From Draconibacterium mangrovi (GTDB lineage: Bacteria > Bacteroidota > Bacteroidia > Bacteroidales > Prolixibacteraceae): a stretch of DNA of 64,000 nt. The translations under genes were made by a program, and so were the position numbers. The DNA is taken from positions 124,001 to 188,000 of the forward strand of contig NZ_JAAAGB010000006.1 of NCBI RefSeq assembly GCF_010586825.1, given 5' to 3'. How positions within the stretch are numbered: the first letter of the stretch is position 1; every line of letters starts with the position of its first letter. A model generated the notes under the pieces. The model did not search any database, had not been told where the DNA came from, and saw only the letters and a list, made by a program, of their open reading frames with translations. Shown here piece after piece: positions 48,290 to 57,305 of the stretch.

Positions 48290-49553
48290 AGTAAGTTTTT
48301 TTATCGCCGGGTTACTATTTATCCCGGCTGTATTGTTTGCACAGTTTAATAATAATACCACATCGCCGTATTCGCGTTATGGTCTTGGTGATTTACAACC
48401 TTATTCGCTCGGACGTTCGTCGGCAATGGGGGGAGCAAGCCTTGCAAGCAGGTACAACATGCAGATAAATGCGGCCAACCCCGCCAGTTTTACATCGCTT
48501 GATTCGCTCAACTTTATATTTGAGTTTGGTTTGGAAGGCAAATTTGCCAATAACAAAACCGAAAGCACAAGTATGAAGACGAACGATGTTAACTTCAAGT
48601 ATTTTGCCATGAGTTTCAGGATAAACAAGTGGGCGGCAACAAGCTTAAGTTTAACACCTTTGTCCGATGTAGGTTACTATGTAACTTCTACTGCCGATAT
48701 TGAAAATGTTGGAAACGTATATAATACCTATTATGGTGCCGGAACGATTTCGAATGCCAAATGGGGACTTGCCATCGAGCCGATTAAAAATATATCTGTT
48801 GGTGCGAACCTAAACTATCGTTTCGGGCAATTAAACCGAAATACGGAAGTAACTTTCGCCGATCCAACATTCTATAATGTACAACGTTACTCAACAGTTC
48901 GTATTCGCGACTTCGGATTGGATCTGGGGGTACAGGCAACCCTCCCAATGAAAAATGATAAAAGTTTAACATTTGGACTGGTGTTCGCTAATTCGCCCGA
49001 ATATACCGACTTTGTATCCGATATTATTCAAAAGAACCTTTCGTACGGTGGTGCACTGGATCAGGACACTTTGAAGTACCGCGAAGAAGAAAAGGGAACG
49101 ATGACTTTCCCAATGACGATAGGCGGAGGACTGTCGTTGGCAAAAAAGAATGTGTATGAAATAAATGTGGATTATTACCACGAAGGATGGGACAACACCA
49201 AATTTTTGGGAAGCAAAAGTAATTTTTTAACAGATTTAAATAAATTTGCGATTGGGGCTGAGTGGATTCCGGATAAGTTTTCGATCAGAAGTTTTGTAAA
49301 CCGAGTTGCATATCGCGCAGGTTTTAAATACGAACAAACTTACCACACCTTTGCCGGACAGCATATAAATGACTTTGGCATAAGTTTTGGGGTTGGCCTA
49401 CCACTGTATCGTTCTAACTCAACACTTAATTTAAGTGCCGAGTTCGGGCAAAGAGGGACAAAAGAGTATAATTTAGTACTTGAAAAATATGCAAAAGTTA
49501 ATGTAAGTGTAAGCTTGCACGACTTGTGGTTTATGCAGCGAAAAATTGACTAG
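48273..49553 (+). CDS. outer-membrane beta-barrel protein (FadL/OmpP1-like)
   Basis: A 426-residue outer-membrane protein with signal peptide MGRLSRVSFFIAGLLFIPAVLFAQ. It begins FNNNTTSPYSRYGLGDLQPYSLGRSSAMGGASLASR, a beginning I recall from Bacteroidota proteins encoded next to coaX. Many amphipathic strands follow (for example SLTFGLVFANSPEY, NVYEINVDYYHEGW, RAGFKYEQTY, ISFGVGLPLYR), and the last strand is NVSVSLHDLWF. It may transport hydrophobic molecules as FadL does, but the role is not established. Its neighbours lptC and ppiD make an envelope biogenesis function attractive. Part of a conserved gene order. Confidence 0.72.
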   Translation: MGRLSRVSFFIAGLLFIPAVLFAQFNNNTTSPYSRYGLGDLQPYSLGRSSAMGGASLASRYNMQINAANPASFTSLDSLNFIFEFGLEGKFANNKTESTSMKTNDVNFKYFAMSFRINKWAATSLSLTPLSDVGYYVTSTADIENVGNVYNTYYGAGTISNAKWGLAIEPIKNISVGANLNYRFGQLNRNTEVTFADPTFYNVQRYSTVRIRDFGLDLGVQATLPMKNDKSLTFGLVFANSPEYTDFVSDIIQKNLSYGGALDQDTLKYREEEKGTMTFPMTIGGGLSLAKKNVYEINVDYYHEGWDNTKFLGSKSNFLTDLNKFAIGAEWIPDKFSIRSFVNRVAYRAGFKYEQTYHTFAGQHINDFGISFGVGLPLYRSNSTLNLSAEFGQRGTKEYNLVLEKYAKVNVSVSLHDLWFMQRKID

Positions 49554-49586
49554 AATTCAAAAAAAGAAAAACAAATAAAACTCATT

Positions 49587-51230
49587 ATGAAATCTATTTT
49601 ACGCATATCTCTTTTAATCGCGGCAGTTGTAATGGTCGGTATTACAGTTGCACAGGCGCAAAGAGTTATTAAAGGAACTGTTTACATCGACGGAGAACCG
49701 GCAGCTGGAATTACTGTTGAAGCCCATAAAGGTGGAGAAATGATGACCAGTTTCGATGGTAAATACGAAGTTGAAGCCGATGAAAAATCAAAATACATCA
49801 GGTTTACATTTATCGATGAATCAAAACGACTAGACATTGAAGGCAAATCGGGCGATGTGTTTGATTTTGCATTTAGTGGAAGTCTTCCTTCGGGCGATGC
49901 TGAAGAAGTGGAAACAGGAGAAGTGAACCTGAGTACATTGGAAGAACTGATGAAAGCACAGGATAGAGATTTCTTAAATGAGCTATCGTTATATACCGAG
50001 TTCTTCAAACAACAGGATTATAAATCAGCTATTCCTCACTGGCAAAAGCTGTATAACATGTATCCTAAATCTACCATGAACCTGTATATTCACGGTTCGA
50101 AGATTTACGAGCACCAGATTGAAAATGCCACTACCGACGCTGAGCGCGACAAGTACATTGATTTGTACATGAAATTGTACGACAAACGGATGAAGTATTT
50201 TAACGACCGCGGTAATGTATTGGGTCGTAAAGGTACATCGTGGTTAAAATACAAATTAGACCAGAACAGAGATAAAGCTCCTGAGGGTGATGCGTTAAAA
50301 GCGGTTCACAAATCAGCTTACGAGTGGTTATCAGAATCGGTGAAGCTGCAAGGCGACCAAACCGAGCCACCTGTTCTTTTAGTTTATATGCAAACGACTG
50401 TTGCGCTGTTCAAATTGGGAGAGCTTCCAAAAGAGCAGGTTGTTAAGAATTACGAAGAGGCTACTTCAATAGGAAATGCTATTGTTGAGGCCAACGAAGA
50501 TGCTGATAAAGTGAAACTAACGCAGGAAACAGTAATACCTTATATCGAAAATATTTTCGGAAAATCGGGAGCTGCTGATTGCGAAGCTTTAATAAGTATT
50601 TACGAACCTCAGTACCGCGAAAATTCAAGCGATGCCGATTTTATTAAATCAATGTTACGTCGTTTGGGTAGAGCTAACTGTACTGAAACGGAACTTTTTG
50701 GGTTAGCTACCGAGCGTTTGTACGAACTTGATCCGTCAGCAGAAGCAGCATTTAACATGGCTCGTCGTTTCCTGAAAAAAGACGATGTTGAAAAAGCACG
50801 TGAATATTACCAAATGGCTATTGACCAAGAAACTGATGATAAATTAAAAGCTACTTACCATTACGAGCGCGGTTTGGTTCGTTATACAAAAGATGGTAAC
50901 TATGTTGGAGCCCGTAACGATGCCAGAAGAGCTCTTGAGTTGGATCCTGATTTATGTGATGCAAACATGCTGATTGCAAACATCTATGTTGCTGCCTCGC
51001 AAAAATTCGAAGGATCGGCCATGGAGAAATCAGCGGTATTCTGGTTAGCAGCCGACTATTTCGCGAAAGCGCGTCGCGGCGAAGACTGTGCAATTGATGC
51101 AGCAGAAAACCTTAGAAAATACAAAGCTTATTTCCCTAACAAGGAAGAAGCATTTATGGAAGGGCTCCAGGAAGGTTCTACCTATCACGTAGGAGGTTGG
51201 ATTAATGAAAACACAAAAGTTCGCTTTTAA
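49587..51230 (+). CDS. secreted TPR protein with an N-terminal carboxypeptidase-regulatory-like domain
   Basis: A 547-residue exported protein (signal peptide ending near VAQA-Q24). A small beta-sandwich like the CarboxypepD_reg fold covers about residues 26-85 (IKGTVYIDGEPAAGITVEAH, SFDGKYEVEADE). The remainder is helical, with tetratricopeptide repeats. These are clearest at FFKQQDYKSAIPHWQKLYNMYP, DPSAEAAFNMARRFLKKDDVEKAREYYQMAI and YTKDGNYVGARNDARRALELDPD. This pairing suggests a periplasmic scaffold binding other proteins. Lies between the FadL-like gene and lptC in the envelope cluster. Function not known. Confidence 0.78.
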   Translation: MKSILRISLLIAAVVMVGITVAQAQRVIKGTVYIDGEPAAGITVEAHKGGEMMTSFDGKYEVEADEKSKYIRFTFIDESKRLDIEGKSGDVFDFAFSGSLPSGDAEEVETGEVNLSTLEELMKAQDRDFLNELSLYTEFFKQQDYKSAIPHWQKLYNMYPKSTMNLYIHGSKIYEHQIENATTDAERDKYIDLYMKLYDKRMKYFNDRGNVLGRKGTSWLKYKLDQNRDKAPEGDALKAVHKSAYEWLSESVKLQGDQTEPPVLLVYMQTTVALFKLGELPKEQVVKNYEEATSIGNAIVEANEDADKVKLTQETVIPYIENIFGKSGAADCEALISIYEPQYRENSSDADFIKSMLRRLGRANCTETELFGLATERLYELDPSAEAAFNMARRFLKKDDVEKAREYYQMAIDQETDDKLKATYHYERGLVRYTKDGNYVGARNDARRALELDPDLCDANMLIANIYVAASQKFEGSAMEKSAVFWLAADYFAKARRGEDCAIDAAENLRKYKAYFPNKEEAFMEGLQEGSTYHVGGWINENTKVRF

Positions 51231-51249
51231 AATATTGCAACTGATAAGA

Positions 51250-51903
51250 ATGTCTCGTATTGCAGTTCCCGTGTTGGGAACTGCAATACTTTTCTTTGCG
51301 TGTAAGAAAAACGACATTGACAAGATAAAAGCTTTTAGTTCCCCCGAAAATTTGCCGATTTTAGAGGCAACAAATTTCGAAACACTCTCCACCGATTCAG
51401 GTACCATTCGCTTTTTACTTAAGGCACCAAAATTACTTCGCTTCGAAAACGAAGGCAAAACATTTCACGAGTTTCCCGAGGGTTTATTGCTGATTAAATA
51501 CGACGAGAACCATAAAATAACTTCAAGTATTAAGGCCGATTATGCCAAGGAGTTTATTAAAGAAGAAAAGTGGGAAGCCAAAAATAACGTGATCGTTACC
51601 AACGAAAAAGGCGATTCGCTAAAAACCGAACACCTTATTTGGGACGAAAAACATGAAACAATCTTCACCGAAGAATACGTAAAGATTATTAGTGCCGACA
51701 AAATTATAACCGGAACAGGATTAACATCTGACCAGAATATGCAAAACTGGAAAATTACAAATCCGAAAGGTGTTATTTATGTGGCGGTAGATAATAAAAA
51801 CCAGCCGCAGCCAATGGGTAGCAACATTGAACAGCCAGCGGCAGAAATTAACGATCCGGTAATTTCAAAAACGCCACCCAAAAAAGCTGTAAACTTTAAC
51901 TAG
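51250..51903 (+). CDS. lptC: LptC-family LPS export lipoprotein
   Basis: A 217-residue protein. The start at ATG 51250 (MSRIAVPVLGTAILFFAC) gives a tidy lipoprotein signal; the longer frame from 51205 would overlap the TPR gene by 26 bases and is an alternative. The mature part has LptC/OstA-like beta strands: LPILEATNFETLSTDSGTIRFLLKAPKL, NHKITSSIKADYAKEFIKEEKWEAKNNVIVTNEKGDSLKTEHLIWDEKHETI, FTEEYVKI and ITGTGLTSDQNMQNWKI. LptC anchors the Lpt bridge that moves lipopolysaccharide to the outer membrane. A Pro/Asn/Gln-rich tail follows. Confidence 0.85.
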   Translation: MSRIAVPVLGTAILFFACKKNDIDKIKAFSSPENLPILEATNFETLSTDSGTIRFLLKAPKLLRFENEGKTFHEFPEGLLLIKYDENHKITSSIKADYAKEFIKEEKWEAKNNVIVTNEKGDSLKTEHLIWDEKHETIFTEEYVKIISADKIITGTGLTSDQNMQNWKITNPKGVIYVAVDNKNQPQPMGSNIEQPAAEINDPVISKTPPKKAVNFN

Positions 51904-51909
51904 TTATTT

Positions 51910-53175
51910 ATGAACCCATATTTGCTGATTCTGATAACGATCATTCTCTCGGCCTTTTTTTCAGGAATGGAGATTGCTTTTGTTTCAGCGAATAAACTGC
52001 GCCTTGAGCTTGATAAACAATCCGATCCGTTTAGCTCAAAATTATTGAAGTTTTTAACCCATAATGGAGGGCAGTACATTGCTACCATGTTGGTTGGCAA
52101 CAACATTGCGCTTGTGGTTTACGGTATCGCTTTTGCTACAGTTTTAGAGCCAGTTTTGCTAAATTCTATCCAGTCGGAGTCATTGGTTTTATTGCTGCAA
52201 ACAATCATCTCAACTTTTGTAATTTTGCTGTTTGCCGAGTTTTTACCCAAAACATTATTCCGCATTTTCCCCAATACGCTGCTGAATGTTTTTGCTTTAC
52301 CACTAGTTTTTTTTTATGTAGTATTTTTTCCGGTAACACGTTTCTCAATGGGCATAACCAATTTTCTGTTGCGAAATGTTTTTAATACCGAACCAGGCAA
52401 CGAAGACAAAAACAAAGTGTTCCGCAGGATTGATCTCGATGAGTTCATTAAAGAGAACGACCGGACAAATGCCGAGCATAAGGAATTGGTTGAAACAGAA
52501 ATTAAACTGTTTAAAAATGCACTCGATTTCTCGAAAATAAAGTTGCGCGAGGTAATGATTCCGCGTACCGAAATTGAGATGATGGAAACCGGCGCCTCGA
52601 TAAGCGATTTGCGGCAAAAATTTGTGGAAACCGGTTATTCACGGATTCTGATTTATAGCGAAAGTATCGACAATATAATTGGTTATGTGCATTCGTCGAT
52701 GTTGTTTAAAAACCCGCAAACCATCGATCCGTTTATAAAAAATGTATTGATTGTGCCCGAAACCATGCCGGCAAATAAATTGCTGAGTACTTTTATTCAG
52801 GGACACCGGAGTATTGCAATTGTTGTTGACGAATTTGGCGGAACCGCAGGAATGGTGACCAGCGAAGATATTTTGGAAGAAATATTTGGTGAAATTGAAG
52901 ACGAGCACGACGTAAAAGATATTGTTGAAAAGAAAATAAGCGATACCGAATTTATTTTTTCAGCACGAGCCGAAATCGATATGCTGAATGAAAAATATTT
53001 CCTCGAACTTCCCGAAAACGAAGAGTTTGAAACACTTGCCGGTTTTATACTTTACAACTACGAAAGTATACCAAAAGTGAACTCGGTTATAAAAATCGAA
53101 AAATTTCAGTTTAAAATCCTAAAGGCAACCAATACTAAAATCGAATTGGTAAAACTCAAACTTCTGGATGATTAA
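51910..53175 (+). CDS. CNNM/CorC-family membrane protein (HlyC/CorC type)
   Basis: A 421-residue protein. The N-terminal CNNM transmembrane domain is about 1-180 (SGMEIAFVSANKLRLEL signature, four helices). Two CBS motifs cover about 200-330 (VMIPRTEIEMME, GYSRILIYSESIDNIIGYVH, SIAIVVDEFGGTAGMVTSEDILEEIFGEI). A C-terminal CorC_HlyC/TransportAssoc domain is about 345-420. Relatives are linked to magnesium or cobalt efflux. In Bacteroidota this type is found next to lptC and ppiD; GldE of gliding bacteria is a relative, but I do not claim gliding function. Starts six bases after lptC. Confidence 0.87.
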   Translation: MNPYLLILITIILSAFFSGMEIAFVSANKLRLELDKQSDPFSSKLLKFLTHNGGQYIATMLVGNNIALVVYGIAFATVLEPVLLNSIQSESLVLLLQTIISTFVILLFAEFLPKTLFRIFPNTLLNVFALPLVFFYVVFFPVTRFSMGITNFLLRNVFNTEPGNEDKNKVFRRIDLDEFIKENDRTNAEHKELVETEIKLFKNALDFSKIKLREVMIPRTEIEMMETGASISDLRQKFVETGYSRILIYSESIDNIIGYVHSSMLFKNPQTIDPFIKNVLIVPETMPANKLLSTFIQGHRSIAIVVDEFGGTAGMVTSEDILEEIFGEIEDEHDVKDIVEKKISDTEFIFSARAEIDMLNEKYFLELPENEEFETLAGFILYNYESIPKVNSVIKIEKFQFKILKATNTKIELVKLKLLDD

Positions 53176-53339
53176 TTTCATAAAACGTTGCGAAGATAAA
53201 GTGCTGGAAATCTGACGATTCTGAGCTCGTTTCGGGCATTGGTAAAAAATTTTCGATAATGGAGGTAAAACAGTTAAAATTATTATCTTCGTAGCTCGAA
53301 AAATTCAAACGATTTTAGACAAAAAATAACTGTAAATCA

Positions 53340-55466
53340 ATGGCAACGTTACAAAACATTAGAACGAAAGCAGGATTGTTAGTAGCAATTGTAATCGGTT
53401 TATCATTGGCAGCGTTCATCCTTGGAGATTTGTTACAAGGAGGTTCGTCAATGTTTCAGAGAAACCGCTTAGAAGTTGGAGTAATTGATGGTGAATCAAT
53501 TCAATATCCTGAATTTCAGCAAGAGGTAGAAGAGCTGGGGGAGATATTCAAACAAAACTATGGGCAAAATCAGTTAGATGATAATACCTGGTCACAAGTA
53601 CGCGAACAGGCATGGCAACGAAAAATTGCCGAGATCGTAATGGGCGAAGCCTACGAAGATCTTGGAATTGAAGTTAGCTCAGAAGAGTTATTCGACATGC
53701 TTCAGGGCGCAAACCCGCACCAAATTGTTCGTCAGATATTCAGCAATCAGCAAACAGGTCAGTTCGATCGTACTGCGGTAGTTCGTTTTCTGAAAAACAT
53801 GGATACTGGTTTAGTTTCGCCTGAAGACCGTGCATCATGGTTAAACATCGAAAAACAAATTGTTGAAGAACGTACGCAAAGCAAATACACTTATATGGTG
53901 GCAAAAGGTATGTACGTTACCGGCGAGCAGGCTGAAGCCAGTGCAACTGCCGGAAACAAATCGGTTAATTTCGATTATATCGCTTTGCCACACAGTACAG
54001 TTGCCGACGAAGATGTTACCGTTACTGAAACTGACCTGAGAGATTATTACAACGCACATAAAGAAGATTACGAATCGGAAGCCAGCAGAAGAATTGAATA
54101 CATTGCTTATCCGGTAGAACCATCGGAAAAAGATTTTGCTGATGCTGAAGAGTGGATCACAGATATTAAAGCTGATTTTGAAGAAACTGAAAACACTATT
54201 CAGTTTATTGATACCAACTCAGACATTAGCTTTAACGATGTATGGGACAAAAAAGACGACCTGCCGGAAGCTGTTGGTAACTGGATTTACGACGAAGGTG
54301 CTGAAGTTGGATCAGTTTACGGCCCTTACAAAGAAGGCGAATCATTCACTTTGGTAAAATTGTACAAATCGGAAATGATGCCTGATTCGGTTGAGGCGCG
54401 TCATATTTTGTTGCAAGTTACAAATCAAGCCGAAGCTATTCTTGCACAGCAACTGGCCGACAGCTTGAAAACAATGATTGAAAACGGTGCTGATTTTGCT
54501 GAACTGGCACGTACCAATTCAGCCGATCAGGGATCTGCAATCAACGGTGGCGATTTAGGTTGGTTCCAGCGTGGTCAAATGGTAAAACCATTCGAAAATG
54601 CAGCATTTAACAACACTACTGATAGTGTAACAATGGTTGCAACGCAATACGGAATTCACCTTGTACAAACTACAAAACGTGGAAAACTTACCCGTCAGGT
54701 GCAGGTGGCCTACCTTACCCGCAATGTTGAGCCAAGTACAAGAACATACCAGAATGTGTATGCTAAAGCAAGCCAGTTTGTTGGTGAAAATCCAACTGCC
54801 GAAGCATTTAACGCTGCAGTTAGCGAACAAGGTCTTACAAAACGAGTAGCAAATGTTAGCGAAAATCAACGTACGATCGTTGGTTTGGAAGATGCTCGTC
54901 CGTTAATTAGAGCTGCCTACGAAGCTGAGGTTAATGATATTTTGACTAACAACCAGGATTCACGCATCTTCGAACTGGGCGACAATTTTGTAATTGCCAT
55001 TTTAGCAAGCAAAACTGAAAAAGGAATTGCTCCTTTCGAAGACGTAAAAGCACGTGTTGAGTTAGCAGTAACAAAGGAGAAAAAAGCTGAATTGTTGGTT
55101 GAGAAAGCAAAAGCTGCTTTAAACGGCAATGCAGATTTAGCCGCTACCGCTTCAGCGCTTGATACTGAAGTTCAAACAGCAAACGCAATTAACTTTAACT
55201 CGTTCTCGGTTCCCGGAATTGGTTTGGAACCTGCCGTAATTGGAACAGTTGCAGCACTTGATGTTGACGAAGTATCGGAACCAATTGAAGGAAACAACGG
55301 TGTTTATGTTGTAATGCCTACTTCGGTTAGCGAAGGTGCAGGTGTTGACGTAGCTGCCGAGAAAATGCGTCTGGCGCAAACAAGCACTTACCGTGTTGGT
55401 TCGGAAGTATTTAATGTATTCCGTAACTCGGTAGAAATTGAAGACAAAAGAGCGAAATTCTATTAG
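53340..55466 (+). CDS. ppiD: PpiD-type periplasmic folding factor with parvulin domain
   Basis: A 708-residue membrane-anchored chaperone. An N-terminal helix (GLLVAIVIGLSLAAFILGDLL, about 12-32) is followed by a SurA_N-like helical domain. A parvulin rotamase domain is at about 350-450 (VEARHILLQVTNQAEAILAQQLADSLKTMIENGADFAELA, GGDLGWFQRGQMVKPFE, TQYGIHLVQT). A second, degenerate parvulin-like domain follows (about 470-590). It assists folding of outer-membrane and secreted proteins. It is somewhat longer than E. coli PpiD (about 620). A 160-base gap and no clear consensus promoter precede it; an intrinsic terminator follows. Confidence 0.9.
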   Translation: MATLQNIRTKAGLLVAIVIGLSLAAFILGDLLQGGSSMFQRNRLEVGVIDGESIQYPEFQQEVEELGEIFKQNYGQNQLDDNTWSQVREQAWQRKIAEIVMGEAYEDLGIEVSSEELFDMLQGANPHQIVRQIFSNQQTGQFDRTAVVRFLKNMDTGLVSPEDRASWLNIEKQIVEERTQSKYTYMVAKGMYVTGEQAEASATAGNKSVNFDYIALPHSTVADEDVTVTETDLRDYYNAHKEDYESEASRRIEYIAYPVEPSEKDFADAEEWITDIKADFEETENTIQFIDTNSDISFNDVWDKKDDLPEAVGNWIYDEGAEVGSVYGPYKEGESFTLVKLYKSEMMPDSVEARHILLQVTNQAEAILAQQLADSLKTMIENGADFAELARTNSADQGSAINGGDLGWFQRGQMVKPFENAAFNNTTDSVTMVATQYGIHLVQTTKRGKLTRQVQVAYLTRNVEPSTRTYQNVYAKASQFVGENPTAEAFNAAVSEQGLTKRVANVSENQRTIVGLEDARPLIRAAYEAEVNDILTNNQDSRIFELGDNFVIAILASKTEKGIAPFEDVKARVELAVTKEKKAELLVEKAKAALNGNADLAATASALDTEVQTANAINFNSFSVPGIGLEPAVIGTVAALDVDEVSEPIEGNNGVYVVMPTSVSEGAGVDVAAEKMRLAQTSTYRVGSEVFNVFRNSVEIEDKRAKFY

Positions 55467-55490
55467 TAGAATAACGCACAACAATAGTAG

Positions 55491-55522
55491 AAGCCGTTCC
55501 TTTTTTAGGAGCGGCTTTTTTC
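55491..55522 (+). terminator. intrinsic terminator after ppiD
   Basis: AAGCCGTTCCT (55491-55501) pairs with AGGAGCGGCTT (55507-55517) through one U-G pair; six T follow. It closes the long nadB-to-ppiD plus-strand region. Confidence 0.9.
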
Positions 55523-55659
55523 TTAGTCGCAAGTCTGCTTCAGAATTTATAGACTAAGCCTGATTGTACCTCTCAACAGGTACCTGGATTTGTTCAGATA
55601 TGTTTTGATGAAATAAAAAGAAGAAAGCACATTCTATACTATTTTTTAGGAAAAAACGT

Positions 55660-55667
55660 TAAGTTTG
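55660..55667 (+). promoter_or_regulatory. -7 promoter element of the Cys-rich lipoprotein gene
   Basis: TAAGTTTG matches TAnnTTTG, 26 bases before ATG 55694. No good -33 box was found. Confidence 0.4.
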
Positions 55668-55693
55668 ACGATAAACCTTTATAATTCAATGCT

Positions 55694-56566
55694 ATGAGAA
55701 ATACACTATTGGTCGTTTTGGGCTTGTTGATTCTTTTAATCACTGCCTGTAAAGAAGTTGATAAGAGAACCATCACATCCGATGAAGCCACTGTTTTGGT
55801 AATGGAAGCTGCAACTGCTTACAGTATTTATAGTTCCACGCAGGAAGAAGGAACCAGTGCCGGTTTTCAATCGGAGGGCATGTTGAAAAGCGCTACAACT
55901 ACAAACGAAAATTATCCCCAAATTTCTATTGAGCCACTCGATCTTACCTCCTGGCCAAAAACCATAACTGTGGATTATGGCCCTGAAAATATTTTGGGAT
56001 TAGATAACCATGAGCGTAGAGGGAAATTGATTATTACTGCCGATAATTTCCCGGGAGTTAGCGGAGCTGAATGGGAAATCACCTTCGACGATTTTTATCA
56101 CGACGACTATAAAGTAGAAGGCGTGCAAACCATTGCTTACAGCGGCCCAAATGCCAGCGAACACCCGGTATATAACTGTACCGTAAGCGATGGAGTAATT
56201 ACTGCACCTAATGGTGAAAGGTTTTATTTCGAGCAACAAACACAGCGCGAATGGATAAGTGGCTACGATACACATATGGTAACAAGTGGTGAAACTTCCG
56301 ATTTTTGCGATGATAATTTCCAAATAACAGGAACCCACAGTGGAACGAGCTCCGACGGATATGCCTACACCATGTCTACAACAACACCACTGCTGATTAG
56401 TAATTGTTGCCGTTGGATTAAAGAAGGAGTGCTGTATATTGGCCTCGAGGATTACGACCTGAGTTGTGAAATTGACTACCGGCCTGCAACGGATACGGGT
56501 GACGACTGTAATAATCTGGTCAGTGTTACCGTATTCGGAGAAAGCGTAGCGGTTAATCTGCCATAA
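55694..56566 (+). CDS. cysteine-containing lipoprotein of unknown function
   Basis: A 290-residue lipoprotein (MRNTLLVVLGLLILLITAC, lipid Cys19). Beyond the first 70 polar residues it looks beta-rich: KTITVDYGPENILGLDNHERRGKLIITADNF and GAEWEITFDDFYHDDYKVEG, then YNCTVSDGVITAPNGERFYFEQQTQ and later cysteines in SDFCDDNF, SNCCRW, DLSCEID and DDCNNL. These might form disulfides in the periplasm or outside. The fold is not recognised. The gene stands alone between two terminators and precedes the palindrome array. Confidence 0.6.
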   Translation: MRNTLLVVLGLLILLITACKEVDKRTITSDEATVLVMEAATAYSIYSSTQEEGTSAGFQSEGMLKSATTTNENYPQISIEPLDLTSWPKTITVDYGPENILGLDNHERRGKLIITADNFPGVSGAEWEITFDDFYHDDYKVEGVQTIAYSGPNASEHPVYNCTVSDGVITAPNGERFYFEQQTQREWISGYDTHMVTSGETSDFCDDNFQITGTHSGTSSDGYAYTMSTTTPLLISNCCRWIKEGVLYIGLEDYDLSCEIDYRPATDTGDDCNNLVSVTVFGESVAVNLP

Positions 56567-56613
56567 TGAGATAGTATCTGAAGATTTTCCCCAATCCAGG
56601 CTGAAAGTAAGAG

Positions 56614-56655
56614 ACCGGGGCTGTATAAATGATATAAATACAGCCCCGGTTTTTT
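56614..56655 (+). terminator. intrinsic terminator after the Cys-rich lipoprotein gene
   Basis: ACCGGGGCTGTAT (56614-56626) and ATACAGCCCCGGT (56638-56650): perfect 13-bp stem, loop of 11, then TTTTTT. Strong and on the coding strand. Confidence 0.93.
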
Positions 56656-56747
56656 GCATGATACGCCGACAATGATTGGGGAAGTAAATGGCGAATCGAA
56701 TTTTTCCCTGTTTAAACTGTGGTGGGCTGTTCGGGATGCAGCATTGA

Positions 56748-57011
56748 TTCTCCACGGCTGTAGAGCTGTGTTTTGAAAATATTTTTTCGTTTCCGCAGCG
56801 GTGGAGAAGGATTTTGAAAGTTTATTTTTAACTCGACCGCTGTCGAGTTAAATCCTGAAAGTTTTTTTTGTTGCCGACAGCTGTCGAGTTGAAAATCAGA
56901 AATATTTTTGCTGTCGACAGCAGAAATCATCGATTTTGAAAATTTATTTTGTTGCCGACGGCTGTCGGATTAAAAACTGACAGCTGATTTTGTTGTCGAC
57001 AGCGTCGGGCT
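56748..57011. repeat. array of about eight GC-rich palindromes with AT-rich spacers
   Basis: Imperfect or perfect palindromes recur every 19-45 bases. Examples: AACTCGAC-CGCT-GTCGAGTT (56829-56850), CGACAGCTGTCG (perfect, near 56880), TGCTGTCGACAGCA (perfect 14-mer, near 56916), CCGACGGCTGTCGG (near 56961), CAGCTG (near 56983) and CGACAGCGTCG (near 57004). More degenerate copies lie at 56751 and 56792. The core is CGACAGCTGTCG and its circular shift GCTGTCGACAGC. Spacers are T-rich, like TTTGAAAATTTATTTTGTTG. It is part of a 740-base gene-free gap before marC. Confidence 0.75.
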
Positions 57012-57305
57012 TCATTGCAACGATAAATTTTATCAACACTGTGCATATGTCATACCGACAGGCCGGTATAAACATTAAAGCTGGCATTTTGTACGAAAAC
57101 TGCACTTTGAGTTGAATACAAAAAAGAAACCAACCAACGCTCATACCTTCCTTTTACCAATAACAAATTGTAGCCAGAGCGCAATTCAACAGGATTGATG
57201 TTTCAAAGCTATTGCATTCCTGATTTGTATTTTTATATTTATCGAGATAGCTATTAAAAACTGAACAAACAAGGCTGGAAAAACGCAAAAATACCCGGGA
57301 ACGAC

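Noticed and set aside
56712-56930. 72-codon frame on the minus strand over the palindrome array
   Set aside because: Its translation mirrors the palindromes and T-rich spacers and looks like no protein; codons carry no coding bias.
56748-57011. CRISPR array
   Set aside because: Cores vary in sequence and spacing (19-45 bases), spacers are similar T-rich strings, and no cas genes are present.
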